Origin: Deltaproteobacteria bacterium
Lineage (GTDB): Bacteria; Desulfobacterota_B; Binatia; UBA9968
Assembly (NCBI GenBank): GCA_005879255.1
Contig: VBKY01000308.1
Location: forward strand, 1-13,574
DNA: 13,574 nucleotides
Direction of reading: 5' to 3'
The position numbers and the translations under genes are program-made. Shown piece after piece: positions 1-7,330 of this stretch. Positions within the stretch are counted from its first letter, which is position 1, and every line of letters starts with the position of its first letter. Under the pieces are notes generated by a model. It was not told the origin of the DNA, did not search any database, and saw only the letters and a program-made list of their open reading frames with translations.

Positions 1-1176
1 CACCGGTTCGGGGACCTTGTAGCGCCATAAGACGGCGAGGCTGATTAGTGCGATTGCCGCCGTGGGCAAGTCTGTAATCGCCCGCGCGCCTAACACAATC
101 ACTGCGCCCGTGATCGCTCCGGTGGCCGCTGCAGTAGCGCCGTCAACGAACGCCTTAAGCTGTGGGTTATTTCGGTGGCGTTTGAACCAAGGCGCCGGAA
201 TAATCGTAAACAAATAGACCGGCAGGAAGATGCCGATCGCTGCCATGATGGATCCGGCCAACCCGGCGACGAGAAAGCCGATGAAAGCTACAGTGATCAC
301 CACCGGGCCAGGAGTAATCATCGCCACCGCTACGGCGTCCAAGAATTGGTGCTCATTGAGCCAGTGAAATTGCTGGACCACCCCTTGTTGCAAAAAAGGA
401 ATGATTGCCAGCCCGCTGCCGAATACAAAAGCGCCGGCCTTGGTAAAAAACAAAAGAATCTGGACCAATACATCGGCCGAATCGGCTGCCGTCCCGGCTT
501 GGCTGAGCCAGGTCTCCATCAACCAGACAACCAAACTTAGAGCGACGGCACCCATTGCAATGAGAAGACCTCGTTGCCAACCTGGCCACGCATGAAAAAC
601 CAGAACCACCAGTCCCGCAAGAATAAAAAACTCGGCAAGCTCGCTCTGCGCCCACGCGGTCACGACGGTGAGCACGGCGAAGATGCCCCAGAGCAGAGGG
701 TCGCGCTTGTTGGTGCTACGGGCGAGTTTGTAGGCGGCGATGGCAATGATGGCAATTACCGTTGCGCCGATCGCATAGAAAAGCGCCTGCATCCACCACA
801 GCCCGCCGTACGCGACGTAGGCCATCGAAATAGCAACCACCATCAGAAACGAAGGGATCACAAAGGCCAGACCGATGAGCGTTGCACCCAGAACACCGCC
901 TTCGAAATAGCCGATGGCGATTGCAGTTTGTGCTGCTAGCGGTCCCGGCATTATCTGAGCGAGCGCGAGGGACAGCTTGTAAGTATCCTCGGTCATCCAA
1001 CGTCGCTGCTCGACCAGGTCGCGGTGCATAAATCCTACCAAAGCCACCGGCCCACCGAAGCCGATTGTGCCTAGTTTCAGGAAATACCCGGTGAGCGGCC
1101 ATAAGCCAATTCCCTTTTGTACCGAGTTCTGCTCATCGTGTAACCGCTCAGCCGATTCTGCTTTCGAAGCTGTCAT
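1..1176 (-). CDS. chrA: Chromate efflux transporter ChrA (CHR family), 3' end cut by window edge
   Basis: Inner-membrane transporter of the CHR family, known to export chromate and so confer resistance. The frame is open from the ATG at 1176 to base 1 without a stop (392 codons), so the last residues lie outside the window. It is the long two-domain form: the N-terminal half has FGGP at residues 40-43 and a MPGP motif at 76-79, and the C-terminal half repeats these as FGSG at 252-255 and TPGP at 288-291, each among hydrophobic membrane segments. The start is preceded by AGGAGG about five bases upstream. The stop of the restored upstream propeller frame (1193) lies only 16 bases away, so the two are almost certainly co-transcribed. 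Together with the divergent chrB this is a classical chromate-resistance pair. Substrate is inferred from the family; sulfate or other oxyanions cannot be excluded. Confidence 0.95.
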   Translation of the reverse strand, partial: MTASKAESAERLHDEQNSVQKGIGLWPLTGYFLKLGTIGFGGPVALVGFMHRDLVEQRRWMTEDTYKLSLALAQIMPGPLAAQTAIAIGYFEGGVLGATLIGLAFVIPSFLMVVAISMAYVAYGGLWWMQALFYAIGATVIAIIAIAAYKLARSTNKRDPLLWGIFAVLTVVTAWAQSELAEFFILAGLVVLVFHAWPGWQRGLLIAMGAVALSLVVWLMETWLSQAGTAADSADVLVQILLFFTKAGAFVFGSGLAIIPFLQQGVVQQFHWLNEHQFLDAVAVAMITPGPVVITVAFIGFLVAGLAGSIMAAIGIFLPVYLFTIIPAPWFKRHRNNPQLKAFVDGATAAATGAITGAVIVLGARAITDLPTAAIALISLAVLWRYKVPEPV

Positions 1177-1192
1177 TTCTCCTCCTACACTT

Positions 1193-2114
1193 TTACTGTT
1201 CAGCGAATACTGCGGCGCCCCCGCTGGTCGGCAGAAACGCATACAGTGTACGGGTGTCCGCATTCCAGCCGATGGTATGGGCTCCGGACTCAGTCGCGAC
1301 TGTCTCCAGCGTCTCCAAGCGCTGGTTCGTCGATCACGCTAACGACTCCCGGCGCTCCGATGGCCACGTACAAGCGAGCCGAAGCCGGATCGTGCATTAC
1401 GACGTCGGGCTCTCCCGGCAATGTGACACTGCCGAGCACTGCTCCGCTGTCGCGATCAAGCGCAACCAGTGCTCCGCCATCGGCCGCACAGAAAAGCCGC
1501 TCGTCAGAAATCGCCAAGCCGTGTGGCCCAGCAGTTGGGACGTTGAAAGCCCGTGCGATCTTAAGGTCCTTCGCACTGAGCACGACGATTTGAGCTGGCT
1601 TCTGAACATTGGCGTAGACGTGCTCGGTGACGGCGTCATAAACAGCCCAGCGCGGTCGACCGGGAAGCGGGACGGTCGCGATCACCCGGAGCTCGTCAAC
1701 CGCGATCACGGAAACCGTGCAGTTCGCGCCCGGCGGATTACCGATATTGAACACGAAAAGACGACGCCGGACCGGGTCGTACGCCAGACCATTAGGGCGA
1801 TCACCGACTATGACCCTGCCGAGCAGCGTCTCGTTAGAGCAACGGTAGATGCTCACCCGAGCACAGCCACGATCGGAGGAGAAAATGAAGTCCTGCTCGC
1901 TGTCGATTAGGACACCGGCGACGCCGGGAACATCTCGCAGGGAGTTTAGATAGCTGTTGGTGAGGCAGTCGATGACCTCAATGCGATCAGCTCCCGTATG
2001 AGCGACATAAAGGCGGGATGCTCTAGGCGACTGTGCGCGGTAGACGTCGGCGTGGTCGAAGCCTGGCTGCTGGCCAGGCGGGAGGGGAATAAAAGCTATT
2101 CGGGTCAATATCAC
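1193..2114 (-). CDS. YVTN/YncE-type beta-propeller protein, C-terminus frameshifted
   Basis: Predicted repeat-blade beta-propeller of the YVTN/YncE type with no signal peptide, so probably cytoplasmic. Blade signatures recur, for example SRLYVAHTGADRIEVIDC near residue 35, RRRLFVFNIGN and SARLYVAIG. The start is GTG at 2114 with AGGG five bases upstream. As written, the frame stops at 1290 (274 aa) after a non-homologous tail. One base over, the sequence continues as a typical propeller ending (TESGAHTIGWN, TLYAFLPTSGGAAVFAEQ) to a TAA at 1193-1195. The disruption looks like one extra base near 1328, after codon 262; removing it gives about 306 aa. It lies directly upstream of chrA and divergent from chrB. 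The molecular role is unknown. Either sequence error or genuine truncation of the last blade is possible. Confidence 0.8.
1317..1330 (-). other. Frameshift site in the propeller gene upstream of chrA
   Basis: Reading leftward, the propeller frame is convincing down to VSVID (codons 258-262) and then runs into a short random tail. From about base 1328 the alternative frame reads NQRLETLETVATESGAH and continues as a normal family C-terminus. A single extra G (a C on the plus strand near 1328) would explain it. There is no homopolymer or slippery heptamer here, so programmed frameshifting is not supported. Confidence 0.7.
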
Positions 2115-2143
2115 GATTACCCTATTTGTAGGTCTTGAAATTA

Positions 2144-2166
2144 ATAACTGAAGAGTTATGTATAAC
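2144..2166. promoter_or_regulatory. Overlapping palindromes in the chrB / propeller-chrA divergent region (candidate operator)
   Basis: The 84-base divergent intergenic region contains ATAACT-GAAG-AGTTAT (2144-2159, perfect 6-base arms). Overlapping it is GTTAT-GT-ATAAC (2155-2166, perfect 5-base arms), giving three alternating TAAC/GTTA half-sites. A TTGAAA (2135-2140) upstream and TATAAC (2161-2166) inside the palindrome could be rightward promoter elements, but their 20-base spacing is long. ChrB is described as a chromate-responsive regulator in some chr operons, so it is the natural candidate to bind here. Binding is inference. Confidence 0.55.
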
Positions 2167-2198
2167 AGCTGTATCTCCCAGTCAACAAGGTGAACTTT

Positions 2199-3182
2199 AT
2201 GGCAGAGACGGCAACTGAAGGGCGCTGGTTACTTCTTATTCACCAAATCCCGCCCAAGCCGGATTACTTCCGAGTAAAAGTTTGGCGGCGGCTCCAACGC
2301 CTTGGCGCCGTTGCCATTAAGAACTCAGTATATGTCCTTCCCAAAAACGATCAGACGCAGGAGGACTTTCAGTGGGTTTTGCGGGAAATCGTTGAAGGTC
2401 GCGGAGAAGCGTCCCTGTGTGAGGCTCGTTTCGTCGAGGGTCTTTCCGACGAACAAGTGGAAGCTTTATTTCAAGTAGCCCGAGGCGCTGAGTACGACCA
2501 GATTGCAGAGGAAGCTCGCCGCCTTGCAGAGAGTCCTTTGCCGGATGAGCAAAGGGAGGCAACGCGCCGTACACAACTGGAGATCGATCTCACCCGGCTT
2601 AAACGGCGTCTCGCTGAGGTTGTCGCCATCGACTTTTTCGGCGCTCCCGGACGGGAGGCAGCAGAGGGATTGGTTTCCGGGGTTGAGGCACGCATGACCG
2701 GCAAGAATTCGATGCTAGGACCCGACAGCGCTCGCACGTTCCGGCGTGAAGACTTCCTCGGTAAAACCTGGGTTACCCGTAAGGGCATTTACGTCGACCG
2801 TATTGCAAGCGCCTGGCTTATTCGTCGTTTTATCGATCCGGATGCCCGCTTCAAGTTTGTTCCTCCGAAAGGCTACAAGCCTCTGCCCGGTGAGCTACGT
2901 TTCGATATGTTCGAGGCAGAGTTCACCCACGAAGGTGACCGGTGCACTTTGGAAGTTCTAATTGAGCGAACAGGGATCCATGATCCGGGCCTTAGCCCGA
3001 TCGCAGAGATTGTACATGACATTGACCTCAAGGATTCGAAGTTCGGGCGGCAGGACACACCGGGAATCGAACGGCTCATTGCCGGGATTGCGATGGCTCA
3101 CAAAGATGATGAGAACCGCCTGGCTCGGGGTGCCGCCGTATTCGATGACCTATACGAGTACTTCAGAAGAAAAAGCAGTTGA
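2199..3182 (+). CDS. chrB: Chromate resistance protein ChrB
   Basis: Full-length ChrB-family protein, 327 aa from the ATG at 2199. I prefer this start to the GTG at 2190 because AAGGTGA (2187-2193) sits five bases before the ATG. The N-terminal ChrB domain covers roughly residues 8-165 (WLLLIHQIPPKPDYFRVKVW at its start, then a basic/acidic helical stretch around 100-140). The C-terminal ChrB domain covers about 188-322, with KTWVTRKGIYVDRIASAWLI, RFDMFEAEFTHEGDRCTLEV and IAEIVHDIDLKDSKFGRQDT. In characterised systems ChrB is needed for full chromate resistance and acts as a chromate-sensing regulator. It is divergent from the propeller-chrA unit and is the first gene of a rightward run of exported proteins, which suggests it controls both. 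No defects seen. Confidence 0.95.
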   Translation: MAETATEGRWLLLIHQIPPKPDYFRVKVWRRLQRLGAVAIKNSVYVLPKNDQTQEDFQWVLREIVEGRGEASLCEARFVEGLSDEQVEALFQVARGAEYDQIAEEARRLAESPLPDEQREATRRTQLEIDLTRLKRRLAEVVAIDFFGAPGREAAEGLVSGVEARMTGKNSMLGPDSARTFRREDFLGKTWVTRKGIYVDRIASAWLIRRFIDPDARFKFVPPKGYKPLPGELRFDMFEAEFTHEGDRCTLEVLIERTGIHDPGLSPIAEIVHDIDLKDSKFGRQDTPGIERLIAGIAMAHKDDENRLARGAAVFDDLYEYFRRKSS

Positions 3183-3282
3183 AAAATCGCACAGCAGTTT
3201 GTTCGGACGATGCGACCTAATGGATCGACGTAGATCTTGGTGAAGTAAGAAACAAAGTTCAAACATGAAGGAGGGTGCGTTT

Positions 3283-3801
3283 ATGAGAAGAACTTCCATA
3301 TTTGCGTTGGCAGTAGCATTTAGTTGGTTGTTGGGTGCCCAACTGAGTTGGGCTCAGAAGTCCAACGACAAAGAACACACTGAACTTGCCAAAGCGCTTA
3401 AGGGTGTGAAGACATCTTTAGAAAAAGGTCTGTCAGCCAGTGAGAGTCAAGGCAAACCGATCTCTGGCAAGTTTGAGGTGGAGGACGGGAAGCTCCAGCT
3501 CTCGGTCTACACGATGAAGGGTGACAAGTTTTCAGAGGTGATCGTAGACCACAAGACCGGGAAGGTTGCGAAGACTGAAGCGATTACAGGCGGCAAGGAT
3601 CTCACGGCCGCCAAGGCGCAAAGCGAGGCCATGGCTAAGACAAAATTGTCTCTTCGTGGAGCGACGGAAAAAGCTGTTAAGGAGAACAAGGGATTCCGCG
3701 CCGTTAGCGCCATGCCTTCCTTAAAGGATGGACATCCGGTGGCGGAAATTACTCTCGTTAAAGGTGAAGAGTTCAAGACGGTTTCGGAAAAATTGGATTA
3801 G
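3283..3801 (+). CDS. Exported PepSY-like protein
   Basis: Small secreted protein of 172 aa with two PepSY-like segments. The ATG at 3283 is chosen because AAGGAGGG (3268-3275) lies seven bases upstream; an in-frame ATG at 3265 falls before that ribosome site. A signal peptide (basic MRR, hydrophobic core to about residue 20, SWA cleavage near 24) indicates periplasmic location. The first PepSY-like unit is about residues 58-100 (FEVEDGKLQLSVYTMKGDKF, then VIVDHKTGKV). A second, weaker one runs through about 122-172 (ATEKAVKENKGFRAVSAMPS, then HPVAEITLVKGEEFKTV). PepSY domains are small periplasmic or extracytoplasmic modules, often inhibitory or binding. It lies 100 bases after chrB on the same strand and probably in the same unit. 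The ligand is unknown. Confidence 0.8.
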   Translation: MRRTSIFALAVAFSWLLGAQLSWAQKSNDKEHTELAKALKGVKTSLEKGLSASESQGKPISGKFEVEDGKLQLSVYTMKGDKFSEVIVDHKTGKVAKTEAITGGKDLTAAKAQSEAMAKTKLSLRGATEKAVKENKGFRAVSAMPSLKDGHPVAEITLVKGEEFKTVSEKLD

Positions 3802-3811
3802 CGGAACGGAG

Positions 3812-3868
3812 GCTATAAAAGCCGCTGCTAACAACGCTTATAGCGGTGGTCAGGCTTTGTGGTCTGAC
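3812..3868 (+). other. Two stem-loops in the spacer between the PepSY and LamG-like genes
   Basis: The 81-base spacer contains GCTATAA (3812-3818) pairing with TTATAGC (3838-3844), and GTCAG (3849-3853) pairing with CTGAC (3864-3868). Neither is followed by a T-run, so they are not intrinsic terminators. They could affect mRNA processing or stability, or mean nothing. Confidence 0.3.
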
Positions 3869-3882
3869 GGGGAGCTGCTGCT

Positions 3883-4545
3883 ATGCGAAGAAGTACTGTA
3901 TTGTTTCTGGCAGTTGGATTTATTTTACTGCTCACCGGACGGACAGCCAGGACTCAGAAATACGAGCTCAAGATGCCTGATAATGCTTCTGTCCAGCGAT
4001 TCGACTTCGAGCAAAAGGGCATCGAGGGATGGAAAACAGTCGAAGGCAAGTGGACGGTGGAGGAAATGCTTGGGGCGCCAAGCGGTAAGAAGGTACTCGT
4101 CCAGCGCGCCGTGGAGAATCAGTTTAATGTCATCATCGCCCCTGGAGGTCCATATACCAATGTTGACGTCTCCGTTCGATTCAAGCCGATCTCGGGCCGA
4201 GAAGATGCGTCAGGCGGAATCGTCTTTCGCTTTTCCGACGGACGGTACTATGTTGTCCGCGCGAACGCCCTCGAAGACAATTTCAGGTTCTATTACTATG
4301 ACCAGAAGCGGTACCAGCTCGCTTCAGCAAAAACAAAACCTCCTGCTCTCGGTAGGTGGCACACATTACGGGTGGTCGCCATCGCCAATCTCATCCAGGC
4401 TTCTCTCGATGGCCAGCTTCTGCTTGATCATCAAGACTCTCGTTTCAAAGCGGGCCAGATCGGCCTATGGACAAAGGCCGATAGTGTGACGGCCTTCGAT
4501 GATCTCGAAATTAGAAGCAATAAAACTTCAGTAGAAGCGAATTGA
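3883..4545 (+). CDS. Exported LamG-like / DUF1080-type protein
   Basis: Exported protein of 220 aa with one concanavalin-like (LamG/DUF1080, 'family 16 glycoside hydrolase'-type) domain. The ATG at 3883 has GGGGAG about eight bases upstream. N-terminal MRRS plus a hydrophobic stretch to about residue 18 is a signal peptide. The domain spans about residues 36-212: FDFEQKGIEGWKTVEGKW opens it, GGIVFRFSDGRYYVVRANAL lies in the middle, and GRWHTLRVVA, ASLDGQLLLDH and AGQIGLWTKADSVTAFDDLE close it, the usual DUF1080 ending. I see no clear catalytic acid pair, so binding rather than hydrolysis is more likely. It ends 13 bases before the DUF1259 gene, so the two are tightly coupled. Substrate unknown. 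Confidence 0.78.
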   Translation: MRRSTVLFLAVGFILLLTGRTARTQKYELKMPDNASVQRFDFEQKGIEGWKTVEGKWTVEEMLGAPSGKKVLVQRAVENQFNVIIAPGGPYTNVDVSVRFKPISGREDASGGIVFRFSDGRYYVVRANALEDNFRFYYYDQKRYQLASAKTKPPALGRWHTLRVVAIANLIQASLDGQLLLDHQDSRFKAGQIGLWTKADSVTAFDDLEIRSNKTSVEAN

Positions 4546-4558
4546 AAGGAGTTTTAGT

Positions 4559-5488
4559 ATGGAAAAGAATTCTTGCAGGAAGATAGTGCGGGTCTCAACT
4601 TTGGTTGCACGCGCAGGGTTTGCGTATTTAGCTCTGGCCAGCGCGGCATCGCTCAGTTTTGCAGCCGTAGGCAAACTCGATACGGCGAAGATCGAGCAGC
4701 TCACGGGTGTAAAAGGAGAGCTCAATGAAAAAGAAGGCGTGTTTACAGTCAGAGTTCCGCGCACTGACCTTCAGGTTACTACAGCGGGAGTGAAGATGAA
4801 TCCAGCTATGGGTTTGACCTCATATGCAGCCTTTATGAAAGTCGGTGCCAAGACAATGATCATGGGCGATACAACACTCCTCGAAGACCAGGTTAATCCT
4901 GTCATGAGTGTAGCGTTGGACAACGGTCTGGAAGTGACAGCGCTTCATAACCATTTTTTCTGGGACTCCCCGAAAGTTATGTTCATGCACATCGGTGGCA
5001 TGGGCGATGAGGAGAAGCTCGCTTCTGGGGTTGGAAAAGTATTCGCCAAGATCAAGGAAACCAGCGGTGGGAAAGGCCAAATACCGAAGGCTGATCTCGA
5101 TCCTGCCAAGACCTTACTGGATCCCAAAAACATTGAAGACGTCATGGGCGTGAAGGGGCAAATGGGTAGTGGGGTTTATAAGATTACGATCGGTCGTACG
5201 ACAAAGATGGGTGGACATGAGGTTGGAAATGCGATGGGAATCAACACATGGGCGGCCTTTGTGGGAAGCGATCAACAAGCGGTCGTCGACGGGGATTTCG
5301 TGATGTTAGAGAAAGAGCTTCAATCTGTGCTGAAGGCTTTACGCGGCGCTGGAATCAATGTCGTTGCGATCCACAATCACATAGAGACGGAATCGCCGCG
5401 AGTTGTCTTTTTGCATTACTGGGGAGTCGGACCGACGACCGATTTGGCCAAGGGTTTGAAGGCGGCTCTCGATACCCAAAAGAAATGA
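4559..5488 (+). CDS. Exported tandem DUF1259 (LppY/LpqO family) protein
   Basis: A 309-aa exported protein with two DUF1259 units. The ATG at 4559 has AAAGGAG (4545-4551) seven bases upstream, overlapping the stop of the previous gene. A signal peptide covers about residues 1-36. Unit 1 (about 40-165) has VPRTDLQV, MNPAMGLTSYAAF, IMGDTTLLEDQVNPVMS and ALHNH then H (130, 132, 144). Unit 2 (about 187-305) has GRTTKMGGHEVGNAMGINTW, AVVDGDFVMLEKEL and AIHNH then H (272, 274, 286). The His-Asn-His-(11 residues)-His spacing is identical in both, suggesting two equivalent metal- or ligand-binding sites; this is my inference, since the family has no settled function. It sits between the LamG-like and propeller genes in the same run. 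Confidence 0.88.
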   Translation: MEKNSCRKIVRVSTLVARAGFAYLALASAASLSFAAVGKLDTAKIEQLTGVKGELNEKEGVFTVRVPRTDLQVTTAGVKMNPAMGLTSYAAFMKVGAKTMIMGDTTLLEDQVNPVMSVALDNGLEVTALHNHFFWDSPKVMFMHIGGMGDEEKLASGVGKVFAKIKETSGGKGQIPKADLDPAKTLLDPKNIEDVMGVKGQMGSGVYKITIGRTTKMGGHEVGNAMGINTWAAFVGSDQQAVVDGDFVMLEKELQSVLKALRGAGINVVAIHNHIETESPRVVFLHYWGVGPTTDLAKGLKAALDTQKK

Positions 5489-5524
5489 GCTTGGAATCTA
5501 ATGGCTGAGCGGGGGCGTAACAAA

Positions 5525-6622
5525 ATGAAGAAGGTTTTGAACATTCTTGTGATTGGGCTTAGTGCACTTGCAGCTATGGCCCAAGCCGAGGAGTCTGCGG
5601 CGCTGGCAATTGAAGCTGAAGCCCGGAACGCGACGCCGTTACGTTTGGTGCAAACGATCCCATTGGCAAATGTGGAGGGACGCATTGACCACATGGCCGT
5701 GGATCTTAAAGGCGAACGGCTATTCGTTGCCGCGCTTGGAAACAACTCGGTAGAGGTTTTGGACCTTCGTGCAGGCAAGCGTATCCACAGCATCACCGAA
5801 TTGCATGAGCCGCAGGGCGTTGGTTTCGTTCCTGAGTTTAACAAGATCTTTATCGCCAACGCGAAGAGTGGCGCCTGCGAAGTCTTTGACGGCTCGTCGT
5901 TCAACCCCATCAAGAGCATCAAATTTTCCGATGACGCCGACAACATTCGATACGATGCTGCCGCCCGGCGTATCTACATCGGTTATGGGAGCGGCGGGCT
6001 CGGCATTATCGATGCAGCGACTGGTGATCAGCTCGGCGAGATCAAACTCGAGGGCCACCCTGAATCTTTCCAACTAGAGAAATCTGGGCCACGGATCTTT
6101 GTGAACATTCCTACGTCACAAAAGATAATCGTTGTGGACCGCGAAAAACGCGCCGTTACTACGGCATGGCCGACCTCCGGCGCAACGGCCAATTTTCCGA
6201 TGGCACTCGATGAAACTCATCATCGGCTGTTTGTCGGCTTTCGAAATCCCGCGAAACTCACCGTCTTCGACACCGAATCCGGTAAAATGGTGGCCGACCT
6301 GGAAAGCCCCGGGGACGCCGACGACATTTTTTACGACGGTACGAGGCAGCGAATTTACATTTCCGGAGGAGAGGGCTTCATCGGCATTGTTCAACAGCAG
6401 GATGCCGATCGCTACAAAACATTAACAAAAATACCCACTGCCTCGGGCGCCCGCACGTCGTTCTTCGTGCCTGAGTTAGGTCGTCTCTATCTCGCGGTTC
6501 CTCATCGGGGTACCCAGTGTACGAGGCGCAGCGGTGAGGACGCCACCTGTCTCACTCACATTCAGGACCTTCTCAATAGTTTCGCTACTGCTTTTTTCCC
6601 CGCCTGTTGCCTGGGGTTATAG
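5525..6622 (+). CDS. Exported YVTN/YncE beta-propeller, C-terminus disrupted
   Basis: Second propeller of the locus, this one with a clear signal peptide (MKKVLNILVIGLSALAAMAQ) and therefore periplasmic. I prefer the ATG at 5525, behind a purine-rich GCGGGGGCG; an in-frame ATG at 5501 would only lengthen the basic tip. Blades are visible as RIDHMAVDLKGERLFVAALG, EVLDLRAGKRIHSI, RRIYIGYGSGGLGIIDAATG, RLFVGFRNPAKLTVFD and GRLYLAVPHRGTQ. After GTQ (about 6517) the open frame becomes non-homologous and stops at 6622. Another frame reads VYEAQR and stops at TGA 6535-6537, the expected family ending. So the original gene probably ended at 6537, overlapping the GTG of the next gene, and a small 3n+1-base loss (or sequence error) near 6509-6519 disrupts it. 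Exact role unknown. Confidence 0.8.
   Translation: MKKVLNILVIGLSALAAMAQAEESAALAIEAEARNATPLRLVQTIPLANVEGRIDHMAVDLKGERLFVAALGNNSVEVLDLRAGKRIHSITELHEPQGVGFVPEFNKIFIANAKSGACEVFDGSSFNPIKSIKFSDDADNIRYDAAARRIYIGYGSGGLGIIDAATGDQLGEIKLEGHPESFQLEKSGPRIFVNIPTSQKIIVVDREKRAVTTAWPTSGATANFPMALDETHHRLFVGFRNPAKLTVFDTESGKMVADLESPGDADDIFYDGTRQRIYISGGEGFIGIVQQQDADRYKTLTKIPTASGARTSFFVPELGRLYLAVPHRGTQCTRRSGEDATCLTHIQDLLNSFATAFFPACCLGL
6505..6520 (+). other. Frame disruption at the 3' end of the exported propeller gene
   Basis: The propeller frame is good through PHRGTQ (CAG at 6515-6517). The VYEAQR tail begins in another frame at GTG 6517-6519 and ends in TGA 6535-6537. Family members usually have a few residues between these two motifs, so a short out-of-frame deletion is likelier than one missing base. 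The GTGA overlap with the next gene's start supports 6537 as the original end. Confidence 0.6.
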
Positions 6623-7298
6623 GCCCTTCGTGTCGACCGATGCCGCCGTGGCTGACCTTAAAGAGATGGAGATCGAGCTAGGTTACTTCAATTTGGATCG
6701 AGAAAGGGGACGAAACACCTTCATTGTTCCAAAGGTCGTGCTCAATTACGGTCTGATCCAAAATCTCGAGCTCGTGGGGGAATTTGGTGTTGCAGAACCG
6801 TCACACGGTTCGGTTCGGCTCACAGATCCTAGTTTATCGCTGAAGGCAGTTCTTAAGGAGGGAGTGCTCCAAGAAAAAAGCGGAGTCAGCTTCGCCGTTG
6901 AGGCGGGGCCGCTCTTACCCTCAACGAACAGAGAAGAAAACAAATTTGGCTTCGAAGCGAGCGGGATACTGAGTGGAAAGTTGGACGCGTTGACTTATCA
7001 TGTGAACTTCGGCGGAGGTGTAGATAGGGCGCAGACTAATCCTTTTATCGTCTGGGGAGTGATTGCGGAGCTGCCCATCACCCCAAAACTGAGGTTGGTT
7101 GGAGAAATCAACGGAGAGACCGTTAAAAGAAACATTCCAGATAATTCGGCTCTCGTCGGGTTCATCTGGGAAGCCCCGTGGCAAAAGGTCTTCATCGATG
7201 CAGGGGTTCGGCGGGGAATTAGCCGTGCTGCACCTGACTGGATGTTTACGACAGGTTTGACTTTCAGCTTCTCTCTGGCAACTATTCCACACAACTAA
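6534..7298 (+). CDS. Probable outer-membrane beta-barrel protein (MetA-like 'transporter' family)
   Basis: A 254-aa protein starting with GTG at 6534, which overlaps the TGA (6535-6537) of the original propeller frame; GAGG (6523-6526) is a suitable ribosome site. The signal peptide runs to about AWG at residue 28. The mature part consists of alternating amphipathic strands separated by turns, for example MEIELGYFNL, VPKVVLNYGLIQNLELVGEF, GVSFAVEAGP, LTYHVNFGGGV, LRLVGEINGE and KVFIDAGVRRG, ending in the strand TGLTFSFSL. The opening YRPFVSTDAA resembles proteins annotated as transporter or MetA-pathway-like barrels. It is the last gene of the chrB-led run, so it may supply the outer-membrane component. 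Substrate unknown; a structural or porin-like role is equally possible. Confidence 0.72.
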   Translation: MRTPPVSLTFRTFSIVSLLLFSPPVAWGYRPFVSTDAAVADLKEMEIELGYFNLDRERGRNTFIVPKVVLNYGLIQNLELVGEFGVAEPSHGSVRLTDPSLSLKAVLKEGVLQEKSGVSFAVEAGPLLPSTNREENKFGFEASGILSGKLDALTYHVNFGGGVDRAQTNPFIVWGVIAELPITPKLRLVGEINGETVKRNIPDNSALVGFIWEAPWQKVFIDAGVRRGISRAAPDWMFTTGLTFSFSLATIPHN

Positions 7299-7330
7299 CG
7301 GACACACACCACGGCATTTCATTTGACTGC

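Noticed and set aside
1254..1910. A 218-codon plus-strand open frame opposite the leftward propeller gene
   Set aside because: It is the antisense of a clear propeller frame, is rich in Arg, Asp and His as expected for such a shadow, and has no ribosome site.
3728..4489. A 253-codon open frame spanning the PepSY gene end, the spacer and most of the LamG-like gene
   Set aside because: It overlaps two well-supported genes in another frame, has no ribosome site or recognisable domain, and its composition (Ser/Arg-rich) is typical of a shadow frame.
3883..4545. An active glycoside hydrolase
   Set aside because: Family-16 naming is common for this fold, but the characteristic ExDxE-type catalytic motif is not visible, so only a LamG/DUF1080-like domain is called.
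4946..5412. HNH motifs in the DUF1259 protein as a nuclease
   Set aside because: The HNH triplets are part of the DUF1259 signature; the HNH-endonuclease fold residues are absent and the protein has a signal peptide.
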